Positions 23,453 to 35,520 of a stretch of 64,000 nt of DNA are shown piece by piece. The DNA lies in the NCBI GenBank assembly GCA_019802505.1, contig JAFMOC010000050.1:440001-504000 (forward strand), read 5' to 3'. This stretch comes from Corydoras sp. C115. Taxonomy: Eukaryota > Chordata > Actinopteri > Siluriformes > Callichthyidae. The position numbers and the translations under genes were made by a program. The notes under the pieces were generated by a model. It was not told where the DNA came from and ran no database searches. It saw only the letters and a program-made list of their open reading frames with translations. How positions within the stretch are numbered: the stretch's first letter is position 1; each line of letters begins with the position of its first letter.

Positions 23453-23906
23453 GATATAATATATGATGTAATTCATAAACATGAGCACAGAAAAAGGTCA
23501 AAACGAAACGAAGTGGGTCATAAAAAGGAATGCTTTCAGATAATATGGCCTGGTACCGATATGCATCTTATATACAATCGTACGTTTGTGAACTTGGTCC
23601 TGGTGTGCGGTCTGTTCCTGCAATAGGTGGCCAGATTGCAGTTTATTCAACACGAGTTGACGCATGCAGCAGCAATACGCCTGGGTCTACAACATCAGCC
23701 TAGATCTTCAGCTCTGACACAGTGTGTAGTGAGAGAAAACCCAGATACAGCTTAATGAGGGCCGTGACCCCTCTGAGAGGGAGAAAGAGCATGGGAACCT
23801 CTGGCTAGTAGAAGGTCTATGGTGATATACATCTGCTGGGCCAGAGTGTAGTTGTCATTTTTTGGGGTTCCTTGGCATACAGGTTAAGATGATATGTGGA
23901 ACTCAC

Positions 23907-24004
23907 CTCTCAGCCAGGATCTGCAGCAGTACTTTACGGTTCTCGACTCGTAACGTGTTGGTTTTGTACTTGGGATCTCCTGCTAAGTCACTCAGATCCA
24001 GGAC
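23907..24004 (-). CDS. SUGCT: SUGCT exon H (32 codons plus 2 bases)
   Basis: This exon encodes VLDLSDLAGDPKYKTNTLRV then ENRKVLLQILAE and the first two bases of an arginine codon. Human SUGCT has ILDLPELIDNSKYKTNHLRV and HNRKELIKILSER. The acceptor is CTCCCAG/GTC and the donor GAGAG/GTGAGT, a near-perfect consensus leaving phase 2. Exon I lies 3.4 kb away. Confidence 0.96.
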
Positions 24005-24154
24005 CTGGGAGAGGGTGAGAAGAGCAAGGGGTGAGAATGCTATTATAAAAAAGCTCCTATGAATGCAACAAATGTCATTGGTTCTCAACTGGTGGGTCCA
24101 AAAAGTGAGTCATGGACCTGTTCTGGACAAGTCGAGGCCAGCTTGTAAAAATAA

Positions 24155-24494
24155 AAAATTTATATATTCATTCATTATCTTCCGCTTTATCCTCTATTAG
24201 GGTCGCGGTGGGGTTCCCCATGCCCATCCAGGGGAGAACATTTCGGGCGCTGGGCAGATACACCCAGGACAGGGCGTCAATCTATCGCTGGGCACACACT
24301 CACTCACACAGAAACTCAATTGACTTCATCCATGTTTTTGAACTGTGAGAGGAAACCGGAGAACCCAGAGGAAACCCACGCAGACACGAGGAGAACATGG
24401 AAACTCCACCCAGATGGGGATTCGAACCGGGAATCCCTAGTGCTGAGAGGAGAACGTGCTAACCACTAAGCCACCGTGCCGCCAAAATGTATAT
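24155..24494 (-). repeat. SINE-A copy with target-site duplication
   Basis: The element is about 24167-24483, near consensus, from CATTATCTTCCGCTTTATCC to ACCACTAAGCCACCGTGCCG. The flanks AAAATTTATATA and AAAATGTATATA look like a 12-bp duplication with one mismatch. It lies in the intron between exons G and H. Confidence 0.85.
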
Positions 24495-24889
24495 AATAAA
24501 AAAAATAATAATGCTAGTCTAATATTGTACTCACCTTTTAACTTTAAAAAAAGATTTAAATAAAAAAGGGACAGAGAAGCATATGTCTGACGCATGCAGC
24601 ATTATCTGACAAGGGCTGAGACCCTTTAAAAAACCCAGATCTACATAACATAAGATGAGACTTTTTAAAACACACAAAAGACACAAAGATAACAGCACTG
24701 GTATTTAAAGGAGACATTCAGAAATGTGTGGGGTAAAAAATATATTCAATTTTTATTAAAGCATTAAAAAAAGAGAGGGCATGCATTATTGTGAATAAAT
24801 CAAGAGAAAGAGGTGTTGATAAGCCTGAATGGTAGAGAAGAGTAACAGGACACAGGTTTAGTGCTAATCAGGAATCGGCTTGCTGTTCA

Positions 24890-25045
24890 TATTTAAAAAA
24901 GTGTATTGTATTTCACGCATCACATACGAATGTGAAGCGCTCAGAGGTGTATGTCATTGTCAATAATGTCAAACAGCTCAAATCCAAGAGATTGAAGGAC
25001 TGGAACTACACGTTTTATAAAGTAGACACGGTCAATGTTGAATAT
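24890..25045 (+). repeat. Interspersed repeat E, copy 3
   Basis: GTGTATTGTATTTCACGCAT and CGCTCAGAGGTGTATGTCAT align with the copy at 22320. Confidence 0.55.
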
Positions 25046-25239
25046 GCATGATATACGCTTCATTAATAAACAATAAAACACTAAATAAATTTGATGCATG
25101 TGTTTATTTAAATTTATTAATAAACTGATCTTCTGCGACATGATCTATTTTGGATTTTATAGTGAACATGGAATGCTGAGTAACAGAATACCGGCATGGT
25201 GCTCATATTGGAAACTGGATCGCTGTTTATACTAATTTC

Positions 25240-25390
25240 TATTTTTATTTATGGTACATGGTGTTCTAACATGTTCGCATGTTTCACACATTGATACCAA
25301 CGTGAAGCGGTCAGAGGTGTGCATTTTTGTCCATAATTCCGGACAAACTGCTCAGCCAATCAGATTTAATAGAGGTATAAATGTCTTTCA
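25240..25390 (+). repeat. Interspersed repeat E, copy 4
   Basis: GAAGCGGTCAGAGGTGTGCA and CTCAGCCAATCAGATTTAAT match the family. Confidence 0.55.
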
Positions 25391-25457
25391 CACTAATCAC
25401 TAATCACACTAAGTAAATGATCTACTATAAACTACAGAGAGAACCTTACATCAACAT

Positions 25458-25515
25458 AAGGTATCTCACAAACGTAAGCACACCCCTAAGATTTTTGGAA
25501 ATAATTGCATCATAT
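25458..25515 (+). repeat. Tc1-like terminal fragment
   Basis: TATCTCACAAACGTAAGCAC followed by ACCCCTAAGATTTTTGG resembles the end of a common fish Tc1-like family. Confidence 0.5.
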
Positions 25516-25781
25516 AATTCATTACGAATTAACTTCCACCATACTTGTTTTTTAGCACAGTAGAACGGTCACGCTGCAGAACACCCAATTGGTTTTTCCC
25601 CTAACATCTTACGATGCTGTAACATTATCATTACTACTTGGAATTTCAGGGTCGAAACTCCAGCCCTGACATCCATGTTATCGGTGAAGGTAGTCCGTGC
25701 TCTGAAAGAATAATGTTCGCCAAGCAAACAGTGAGATGACTGATGCTATTTCTCATGAGAGAAGAAAGAGATTCACCTTAC

Positions 25782-25853
25782 TTTGCACACGCTGAGAAAT
25801 TGCTGATCATTTCCTGCAGCCACGACAAGAAATCCGTCTTTCGTTTTAAAGCC
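25782..25853 (-). CDS. SUGCT: SUGCT exon G (24 codons)
   Basis: This exon encodes GFKTKDGFLVVAAGNDQQFL and SVCK. Human SUGCT has AFKTKDGYIVVGAGNNQQFA at this place. The F.T.DG...V.AGN..QF pattern is the conserved strand-turn of the second domain. The acceptor is TTTGATACAG/GGC and the donor AAA/GTAAGG, phase 0 at both ends. It lies 1.8 kb upstream of exon H. Confidence 0.95.
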
Positions 25854-26339
25854 CTGTATCAAAAAAAAGAGAAGTCTATATTAGTTTAAATATTTTGCAA
25901 CTCAAGTGGAAAAGAAAGCACTTCTCTACAAAGCAAAGCTGCCAATAAAACTGCCTTGCTCTATAAACTTTTCAAACAATCTCATTTATTTTAAAATTTA
26001 AAGAAGCCCATTAAACTACAATGTTAATATAGTGTACCGGTACGACCTTCATAAGGGACATGAGAATGAAAAAAGGTTATCTTTATTTAATATTAGGGGA
26101 AGCTGTTGATTCTTTAGTGATGCTGTGGATTAGACGGCATTAACTCTAAATAAAAAGCAGTGGGTTGTGAAAAGGATTATTGTTTGGCACAGTAAAAGGT
26201 TTGTAGCCACTTACTGAAATGATAGATATGGCATATCCCAGTTATTATAAGCCACCTGCATTATTAATGAATGCATCAGAAGGGATTATGCTGTCATGAT
26301 TAGAATTGTGCTCTTTAGAACCTGTTTATTTCCCTTTCT

Positions 26340-26430
26340 GCTTTGCGCTCCTACAGCAATTACATGTCGCCGATGACTCACGTTGACAGTTGGAGGTAAT
26401 TGAAACATTTAATTGTGATCATTCTTATTA
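26340..26430. promoter_or_regulatory. Candidate intronic regulatory element with homeodomain-type sites
   Basis: Within 60 bp the plus strand has CAATTA (26357), TGACTCA (26374, AP-1-like), TGACAG (26384, Meis/Tgif-like), TAATTGA (26397) and TTTAATTG (26408). No repeat family was recognised. Motif matches this short arise by chance, so this is only a candidate. Confidence 0.25.
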
Positions 26431-26527
26431 AAATAAATTCAAAGCACATGTTTTGTTTTGCTTTTTAATCTGCCACAAAATAAAAGACCAAAAAAAGACA
26501 TTTTGATTTTAATGAATTTAATTGAAT

Positions 26528-26565
<38 letters not shown>

Positions 26566-26655
26566 CACACACATATTCACGGACACATGCACACATGCGC
26601 ACGAACTCAAACACACATTGACACATGCACACATTCACGGATACATGCAAGCGCA

Positions 26656-26704
<49 letters not shown>

Positions 26705-26742
26705 GCACATACATGTGTGCACATACACACACACACACACAT

Positions 26743-26795
<53 letters not shown>
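26528..26795. repeat. (CA)n-rich microsatellite block
   Basis: Three CA runs separated by degenerate CACATGCACA-type units, over about 270 bp. It creates long but meaningless T-H or V-C reading frames. Confidence 0.97.
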
Positions 26796-26799
<4 letters not shown>

Positions 26800-27889
26800 A
26801 ACATTTTACCATAAGGCAGTAATTACATTTTTACCATCATACTAAATATAAATCATATGTACCGTATTTGTTACAAGCTATAGTCTACATACAATAATAA
26901 CTAATGGTATTTAAATACATTAGAACTTGGAAACCTTGGGGAAAAAAAGAAATAAAAAAAAATCACCCGACTTTAAACATATACAGATTAAACTGTTTCA
27001 AAAGAATTTTTTCCAAAAATAAGCAAAGTAATTAAAAAACGAGACAATTAAAATTTTAAGACATGCTACTCTATATTCTCAAAAATGATTAAACAATAAG
27101 CATAATTTTTGTCCCCATTATTTTTAGTCATCCAGCATCTTTTCTTGATCACACAACAGCTACCATTCAGGGTATGTTAGGGATTCTGCATGCCTTCTAT
27201 AACACACATAATTCCAGCAGTCTGGTTATATTTTTCTGAATTGCTGCCCATGCCACATTCTGCAGTGGTTTAACACACTGTATTCAAAGACCTTACAGGT
27301 GCTCAAAATGGCTACCACAGCTCTGATTGATAGGAAAATAGTGTATGCCATTCCTCTGACCCTAAAACCGTGGACAATTTGCTTTCTTTGTACTCTGGCA
27401 AAGGATGGCCATAACACCAGGATTCCAAACAACAATATCCAGACAACATGGCTAATGTTGCACTGCTCTGAGGCCCCTGAAATACATTTTTCAACTTCAT
27501 CTCAATTTCATTGTTGTCAATTCCACTGCGTTATGTTAACATCAGCCATATGTGCATTTCTCACTCTGGCCAAAAAGGATTACAGTCTATCATGTGCTGC
27601 CAGCTGCTTCTACTTACACACCAGTGGTACATGGTACCAATATCCCCCTTTGCCAGGTAAGAAAAGCATTGTTTAATACAGTGATAAAGAGGCCAAGATT
27701 CAGCCTTCAGAATGATGAAAAGCTGCTTTAAGACAACAGACTATTGTATAAAACTGCCATATAAATATACAGACTTAAATTTAGAAAGAAAAACCTGTTA
27801 ATTCCCAAAACTTGGCTTTGAACTAAAAAAAAAGCATTAGAGAAACATATACGAAAAGGTACATTGGCCACTGAATTAACTGGTAGAAA
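26796..27889. other. Intron sequence with an unexplained 125-codon frame
   Basis: The plus-strand frame at 27299-27676 is cysteine- and threonine-rich and lacks a recognisable domain or splice context. Flanks are AT-rich. I do not call a gene. Confidence 0.35.
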
Positions 27890-27895
27890 TGTATC

Positions 27896-28290
27896 TGTGG
27901 CAGGATCGCCATGGTATGGGGGGAGAAGGCAGATGGACTTTGATTCCGGTTAATTAATGCAGCCGAGACGGCTCCGCCTAATGAGTGTGCGCCCTTTTAA
28001 ACCCTGGAACCTAAGACACCGACCACGCGCTGGTTGGATGGTGGACAAGGCATGTGTGCGGGAGAATAATGTTGTAAAATGTTCATTGGGGTTCAGTCCT
28101 GTCTCCGGTCCTCATTCCTTCCACCTGCCGTTACGATTGGTGCCGAAACCCGAGAAGAGTAAGGACGCATGCGGTCCGAGAACGTCGCCTTCGGGCTTGT
28201 TGGTACTTAGGTCACAGAAAGCTCGCAAGTGACGTTCTCGGACCGCATGCATCCTCATTCCTTCTGGGTTTCGGCACCAATTGTAACGGG
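27896..28290. mobile_element. LTR-retrotransposon end with primer-binding site, joined to an inverted copy
   Basis: An LTR-like end, CTGCCGTTACGA, is followed by TGGTGCCGAAACCC (28138), which looks like a tRNA primer-binding site. The block 28128-28187 recurs inverted at 28231-28290 with about 90 percent match by eye and a 43-bp loop. The inverted copy ends TTGTAACGG, so two LTR/PBS junctions face each other. No gag or pol is present. Confidence 0.5.
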
Positions 28291-28584
28291 GGGAGGGGGG
28301 TTTACTGCCGCCACGCCTACACACACATATGCCGAGCTTTAACAATATACGCACATGTAGACGTGACGTGTCCTATCACATTTAGATGGAATTTTTCTCC
28401 CCATGGTACATGCCATATAACCTTATAAAGGTTGACGGTCATTAGATGGAGCCAGATGCACTAATCAATCTCCCTGATCAGCACATTGGCTTTGCCTCTC
28501 CTCCCCCAAGCACCACTATCACCGTATCATTTCAGTAGTGTAGCATGTAGGTGGCAGCACTGTGTGCAACATTTTATATTTATT

Positions 28585-28770
28585 TTTGATCATTTAATAA
28601 CAAAGTGACTTAAAAGTTTCCCAAATTTGTTGGAGTCAGTACACAGCATTAATGCAGCATCCCTGGAGCAATGAGGGTTAAGGATCTTGCTAAAGGAGCC
28701 ACGTTGGTAACTTCAGGGGACCTGGTATTTGAATCCACAACCTTCAGATTGAAAGCCCAACAACCTAACA
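28585..28770 (-). repeat. SINE-B copy
   Basis: ATCCCTGGAGCAATGAGGGT, GGGGACCTGGTATTTGAATC and a decayed head complement. Confidence 0.75.
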
Positions 28771-28842
28771 AAAGATATGAAGCGACTGCTTTTCCTGTCT
28801 GTTATCAGCTCTTCATCCATGGTTCTGCCGGAGCACTATGGC

Positions 28843-29212
28843 TACAACAATTTACCGGATGGAATCTTGAGTTCTATTGGACTGGAAGTCCTGCAGGATG
28901 CACTCAATGGATTTATATAGTTTTCCAATTGGAAAATACAGACATCGGATCACTACGTAATATGTACATGGCTGTCCTACACTGTTGATGCTGCCTGTCC
29001 GCTCAAGGAGGATGAGTCCCCCACTGAGCCTTGGTCCTCCAAAGGTTTCTTCCAAAAAAAAAATTAAAAATCTTATCTAATCAATAACGGCATTTTTTTC
29101 TTGCCACTATCTCTTCGGCTTACTCATTGGGGGTTTTAGGCTTATAACACTATAAAGCTGCATTGTGACAATGTACCGTTGTAAAAAGCGCTATATAAAT
29201 AAATTACTTGAG
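28843..29212 (+). repeat. Repeat D copy
   Basis: Shares CTATTGGACTGGAAGTCCTG, GCTGTCCTACACTGTTGATG and tail AAAAAGCGCTATATAAATAA with the copy at 12700. Confidence 0.75.
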
Positions 29213-29297
29213 CTTGGCTTACAAAATAACCCCACAATTAATTAGTTCAGGAGGTTTTAGTGAATTAGTTCACCAGTTACAATGTAGTATTATCATT

Positions 29298-29390
29298 AGG
29301 ACATGGTAGCTATCAGGTTTTGAACATTGAGCCATCAATCAGAAGGTTGAGGGTTCAAATCCCAGGTCTTTGCCTTCTTCCTTGAGCCAA
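29298..29390 (+). repeat. SINE-B fragment
   Basis: Decayed head and GGTTGAGGGTTCAAATCCCA. Confidence 0.6.
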
Positions 29391-29879
29391 AGCCATTTTT
29401 AGTTGCGTTTGCTTAACGATCTAGCAAAGCATTGTGGATGCACTGTAACGCAGCTATTTACGCAACAAATATAATGCAATAAATGCAACATACATGATCG
29501 ATTTGCATGGTGACCACTGGTCTATACCTTTTGACAGGATGGATTTAAAGTGAGGATTGTTCTAAAAAAAAAAAAAAATCACCGATATTCTGATGATCTT
29601 CAGTGCTGCTCCTCATTGAGTCTTTTAAGCTTTAATGAAGCATTAAAAACCATAAGTGGAAACTACAAACCAGATACACATACTGTTTTCATATTGACTG
29701 TGGAAATTTGTCTATAAAGCACAGTACACTAGTTTATGAAGACATATAAACTTTGGCTGACTCTGTGTTTGCACTCCTGAACTTCTCCTGTCAGTGAACC
29801 CCAGTGAAAATGAACTATGTTTGTACTGATACCAAAAAAAAACAGAAAAATTAATAGAAATTGACCCAAGTACTTTTTA

Positions 29880-30200
29880 GTGTGGTTCCATATATGGCAA
29901 TCACACTATTGTTATCCCATTTTTAGTTTTCCTGCATTTTTTACCCGGCTTTCTTCTCTTGCAATTTTCGCACTATAGATGTGGTTTTTGCAGGACACGT
30001 CCGGCTCATTGGTGAGACCTCAGCTAAGGAAAGGGTCGAACCATTCTTGAAATATTCCCGTTTTTCGGAGCAAAAATTCTCATTAATTTTGCATTATGAT
30101 ATTTTTTTGCAGTGATATTTGCACTGCCGTTACTCTGCCAATTTTCAAGCCTACAAAATTTGCAGGAGTCGGAGATGGCACAATATTGATCATAATTTCA
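29880..30200 (+). repeat. Interspersed repeat F (MITE-like), copy 1
   Basis: Starts CCATATATGGCAATCACACT and contains GCAGGACACGTCCGGCTCAT and GTGATATTTGCACTGCCGTT. All of these recur at 33557-34080. Confidence 0.6.
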
Positions 30201-30341
30201 GAAACAACAGAGAACTAACACAAACCAAAGTAAACAGATGTACTACATCCGGTGCAGTCGTAGAATTGTCATTTTCTGGTTCGGTTCCCGGTCCCTTTGT
30301 GTTCCAGTGTGTGATAATAGGACAACCAGGTATGTTGATTG

Positions 30342-30573
30342 GTAGCTCAGTGGGCAAGGTAGCTCAGTGGTTGGGCTATCAATATAGGGCATTGGTCTAT
30401 CAATCTGAAGGTTGGGGGTTCAAATCCCAGGTCCACTGAAGTTACCAATGTGGGTCCTTGAGCAAGGCCCTTAACCCTCATTGCTCCAGGGATGTTGTGA
30501 TTAACCCTGTGTTCACCTTGAAGTCGCTTTGGATAAAATAATCTGCTAAATGACCAAATGTAAATGTAAATGT
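30342..30573 (+). repeat. SINE-B copy, most complete
   Basis: Head GGTAGCTCAGTGGTTGGGCT, B-box GGGTTCAAATCCC, body CCTTAACCCTCATTGCTCCA, tail AAGTCGCTTTGGATAAAATA and a repeated AAATGTAAATGTA end. The head sequence is partly duplicated. Confidence 0.85.
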
Positions 30574-31419
30574 ATGTTTAATGCATACATTTGCATTAAA
30601 CAGAAATCTGCAGAAAAGAACCAGAGGCCTCAGAGAACCAAACCCGGACCCTTATGCTGTGAGACAAAACTGAATAAATGCCAATCATAACATTTACCTG
30701 ATAACTTCACATTATTATTGAATTTTTAAGCCACATCTTATGCTCACAGCTGAATTTGAATCAATCAAAAAGTACTGACCTTGAAATTAAATAGAATTGA
30801 CAACAAATAGTTGTCTATAGATATTATATTTCAGACCAGAGGTTCAGAGAAGACTTTATGCCAGCCCATGCATCACATCGTAATACCACAGCGCCTCTCT
30901 GACGAAAGACAGACAATTAACACCCACTAATTGAGCTTCCACCTCAATGTAATCAAAGTGGCCAAGGTTCACTGGGAGTTTCTGAACACAAGCATGTTGC
31001 TCCAGCCTTTGGCTGACCCTAACTGTTTAATACAGTTCAGTAATGGTCTCACACTAAACAAAGGAGTGAGCATTCTATGGTCTTTTCTGTTCCTCCACAT
31101 CTACCATCTCTGTCCCAGATACAAAGTCCGGATGCCTAAAGAGCACTGAAATGAATGTTCAAAAATATCCCTAAACTAAGAACAGGCATATGACAGACAA
31201 TTGACATGAACAGAACAATTATTAATACATATGAGGACAGATACAGTAGTGTTTGCCCCTTTCCTGATTTCTTGCATGTTTGTCACACTTAAATGTTTCG
31301 GAACATTTAAGACAACACAGGTAAACACAAAATGCTATTTTTAAATGAAGGTATTTATTATTAAGGGAGAAAAAAAAATGTGTGAAATGTGTGAAAGTGA
31401 AGTGATGAAGCCCCATGAA
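30574..31419. other. Intron sequence, no element recognised
   Basis: Ordinary sequence. I found no exon between G and F of SUGCT and no other gene. Confidence 0.4.
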
Positions 31420-31795
31420 CCTAATAGCTGTTCAGGGAACCTTAGCAGCAACAACTGCAACCAAGCGTTTGGGATAAAGATATGAGTCTTTTACAGCGTT
31501 GTGGAGGAATTTTGGCCCACTCATCTTTGCTTTTTAAATGGTATAGGTTTGCAAAGAAATGATCTTTGACCACACTGCCCAAGAATCAAACAATCTGTGA
31601 GGTTCTGCCCTGGATGGGCAAGGGGAACCCCCCCGCGAATAATTCCTGTGTGTAAGATCACTTTACAGGCTGATCCTGTAAAGTGTAAACTATAAAGTGT
31701 AAACTATAAAGTCCATCTATATGGTAAGTGGAGAAAATAGACAATGGAGCAAGAAGGAGGTGTGTCCAAACTTTTGACTGATACTGGACAGTGTG
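31420..31795 (-). repeat. Relic of a DNA-transposon repeat
   Basis: TTAGCAGCAACAACTGCAAC and GTGGAGGAATTTTGGCCCAC are multi-copy fish transposon sequence. GTGTGTCCAAACTTTTGACT at 31760 is the complement of a terminal sequence also seen at 38262. A small SINE-A piece sits at about 31600-31640. Confidence 0.5.
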
Positions 31796-32680
31796 ATGTA
31801 TAAAACGTCTCCTACGTTGATAGCACAAGTAAAATTTCTACATCTCTAAACCCTCAAATGAAACCTCTCTAGAAAAAAAACCTAAATCAGAAAACTTTAG
31901 AGATTCAAACCCAACAAACCCCTGTAACCCCCCATAACCCCACATCACACATTCCCCAACACGCACATCCACGTAACAGTCAGCTCTTCTGTGGTCCAGG
32001 TAATGCAGGGCAGTCAAGGCAGCCAGCAGGAAGACAGATGGACAAACTCGTTGAGCATATTAAAGAGCACATTGTGACCTGCTGAATCACAGTGCTGCTG
32101 ATTTACTGCACACGCACCGAATGAGAAAAGGTCTAATGAAGATATCGAGGGAGAATACGAAGACCTGGTTTTAAAGAAAGTTTGTGGACTCTTTCTGGAA
32201 GAGTTCGCAAAAAAGTTGATTCCAGGAGACACAGGAAATGTTGGCGGGGTCAGCCGAGTACAACAGCTGGCTTATTGACGAAAGGTAATGTAGTAATGCA
32301 ATTATGCTTTGGGACTTTCAAAGCACGTTATCTGGGGGGAAATTGTTCGGCAGCGTTTCATTTCACACTTTTTATACAGAATCACTCGGCTGGTTGGGGT
32401 TCTAATCAAAATGACAGGGTCATTTAAAAAGGACATTCATAATTAAAGAGAAGCAAAAGGAGAAACATTGAATTTATTTAGTATTTGCACCCGGGCACCT
32501 ACAGCATCTGCTAAACCTTATCTGAACCCATCTGAGTTCGCTGTTAAACTCCATGTTTGAATAAATCTTAGGTTTGAGGCCCAAACAATTATTTTAACTT
32601 TAAATACCAAAACAAATAAAAATCGATCTATTATTGGGTAAGAACACAATAACTAGCTCAAATTAACTATACAATATTAC
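31796..32680. other. Intron sequence without recognised repeat
   Basis: Includes a GC-balanced stretch at 31960-32300 that resembles no repeat here and has no splice-flanked exon I can support. Confidence 0.35.
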
Positions 32681-32741
<61 letters not shown>

Positions 32742-32742
32742 G
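32681..32742. repeat. (AT)n(AC)n microsatellite
   Basis: About 18 AT units then about 13 AC units. Confidence 0.96.
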
Positions 32743-33556
32743 AGTTTCTTATTTTCTTAAGGTAATGGCTCTTAAATTCACATTGCAGGTGTATGTATGT
32801 AAGTGTGTTTTTGAAAGATATTTTTCAAAAATAAATGTATTTGGTTTGTATTCTATAAAAATAGGTCCCGACTTAATGACCATGAGAAAATGTGGGTCCC
32901 AGGCTGAGACCAGTTGATGACATGCTCACTTCATTTGCATTAAAACAACTGAGGTCAGCGGTAGAAGTGTGACTGCACATTAACGATAATCTTTCTCCCA
33001 CCAATCCTGTATCTGAATGACTGAAAAAATAAGAAAACAAAGACATTCCAAATGGCATCTTGTTTAAAAGACTCTCTGCGTAACTGCTGTACTGAACTGA
33101 TGTCCACATGACTGACCAGGTCCTGAAGGACATGGACTAAAATTCTCAGCACCCCACTGTGCCCCAAACTGCAGCACAGCTGTTAAGGATGTACTGTGTT
33201 CTTGGCATGCTGGCTTTGAAGCTTTTTCCAATAAAGACCAAAGTAATTAAACAACTCTTTATGTCACGCGGTTAACATCTGGGCCGCATAGTCTCACACA
33301 AAGACGAGGGCTGCTGCTTCACACAGATAGCCAGGAAACAGAAAACGTTGGCAAAGACCAGGTAACAAATAGCTACCCATTTATAGCTACATTTGGTACT
33401 GTAGGATGACTCAGTTTTTTATTAGAAGACAGGGAGCTCTAAATTCTGATTGGCTAAGCTGCCTTCTTATATAAATGTAAAATGCAGTTACCTGCCTTTA
33501 AGTCATGGTGTTGTTCATTGTTTAAAGATGCAGTAAGTCCTTGTGGGGGGTGGCTC

Positions 33557-34475
33557 CATATATGGTAATCACAGTATTGTTATCCGATTTTTTATGATTC
33601 CACCGTTTTTGTCCGGTTTTGTCCAATAGTCAAGGTACAAAGATAAAATTCACTGGCATCAGAGATGGCTCACACGCCCACATTTTTTTTTTTTTACCTC
33701 GTTTGTTGTATTGCTTGGATATCTCCTATGGTCACCCTGCAATCACACTCGCATTTTCGTTAGGAAATGCACCTCTTTAGTTTTCTTAATCAGTGTGATT
33801 GCCATATATGCATATATCCACCGTTTTTTCTCCCACAATGTTCAACCTATTGACACGATATTCGCAGGACACGCCAAACTGATTGGTGACACCAATGGCT
33901 GTATACAGCTTAAAAAAGCAAAAAAAAAAAAAAAAACAAACACCTAACCAATCCCAAGATATTTCCATTTTTCCGATCCAAAATTCCCATTCACCGTGCA
34001 TCAAGTGATATTTGCACTCCCATAACTCGGCCAATATTCAAACTACAAAGACAAAATTGGATGGAGTTGGAAATGGCTGCATCCAGACCAGACTTCTGAA
34101 ATTACTGAGTGATTGCACTCCTCATTCACTCAAGATCACTTTTCAAATATGGCTTAGTTCATTTCCTATGTGAAAAATCTGACTTTCAAAGTGGCATAAT
34201 TGCCAATTTTTGAGCTACAAACACCAAATTCCAAGTGATTTGTAGAGACACCACCAGACTGTTTGCACTTTCTGTTCTCTATTTATCACTTTTCAAATAT
34301 TGCATTCCTCTTCCTCACTCTAACCACACCCTTTCACCTGGCCACACCCTCCCTTTTTTTTTTTTTTACCTCGTTCACTGTATTGCTTTGATATATGTAT
34401 GCACGTACGTGTCTCTTACAGCCACGCTGCAATCAAATTCGCATTTTCTTTAGGAAATGCACCTCTCTAGTCTTA
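33557..34475 (+). repeat. Interspersed repeat F cluster, copies 2 and 3 with internal duplication
   Basis: CCATATATGGTAATCACAG at 33557 is inverted at 33788-33810, which suggests terminal inverted repeats around 250 bp. The block CTCGTTTGTTGTATTGCTTG to GGAAATGCACCTCTTTAG (33695-33780) recurs at 34368-34472. The middle resembles the copy at 29880. Confidence 0.6.
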
Positions 34476-34861
34476 AGTTTTAATTCTTTGGTACATCTGG
34501 AACATTTCTACACTTGTTTCTTCCTCCAAACTATGACAATCACCGAAGCATTAAGCTTAATCCAAACACAATCACTCGGTACGGACATCTTACTGAAAAG
34601 AGTCATTGAAAAGAAAAAGAGTCACTTTGAGTGAGAAATAAACACTGTGTTCATCTATCTAGGAAAAGTAATCAAAACACAGTGGAACTTAATTATCCTA
34701 AGTTTAATGCTACAGTGAAGAATAAAAAAAATGCAAATGAAGTCTGGAGATCAAAAAAACAGGCCTAGGGTTACCAGCAACTGATGAATGTTAACAGATG
34801 ACATTGTGTAACAGAAGATCGGAGTGTTGTGAATATTGTTTCTAATCAATAAATGAAGAAT

Positions 34862-34862
<1 letters not shown>

Positions 34863-34908
<46 letters not shown>
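34863..34908. repeat. (GT)n microsatellite
   Basis: About 22 GT units followed by GGTGGTGGTG. Confidence 0.96.
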
Positions 34909-35435
34909 TGGTGGTGCTGCGGTCAACAGGGATTTGGGAATAAGAGGTGGAGCCAGGTAAGAAGGTGATGGAAAAAGAAATCGAGTTCACTCGAGACTCT
35001 TCTGTGTGTCTGAACAGGCTTTAAAGAAAGACGAGCAGTAGCATCAGAGTCAGCAGCAACTACTACAAAGCGGCTGGTTAATATCTTTGTGTATCTGCGG
35101 TTCCCCAAGCCAGACCATAATGCTCAAAATCATGAATAAATTCATTATTTGGGTCTGGCACATCCTGTCTCCCATCCGCATTGTGTCCAGGCATGTTACA
35201 GTGGGTTTTATCATATTGTTTTTTTGATGTTTTAGAAAAGCAATAAGCCACTCGAGGAAGTGGCTTATTCCTCGGGGAGAACAATTCTTGGAGTCCAAGA
35301 TGACCACTTCCTCTTAATATAATCAGTGATGTTAATGGTTTACCTCTATACTGACCACATTTAACTTTAATGTACTTACACTGTCACCGAGTACAGTACA
35401 CAGATAAATACAGTGGCTTTGTGAGTCACTGTAAA

Positions 35436-35518
35436 GGGTGTGGTAGCTCAGTGGTTAGGGTGTTGGACTATCAATCTGAAGGTTGGGGGTTTAAATCCCA
35501 GGTCCACTGTAGTTACAT
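35436..35518 (+). repeat. SINE-B head
   Basis: GTGGTAGCTCAGTGGTTAGG, TATCAATCTGAAGGTTGGGG and GGTTTAAATCCCAGGTCCAC, then truncated. Confidence 0.8.
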
Positions 35519-35520
35519 TT

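Noticed and set aside
27299..27676. 125-codon plus-strand frame
   Set aside because: Composition and content match no family I know. It lies antisense inside a SUGCT intron without splice signals.
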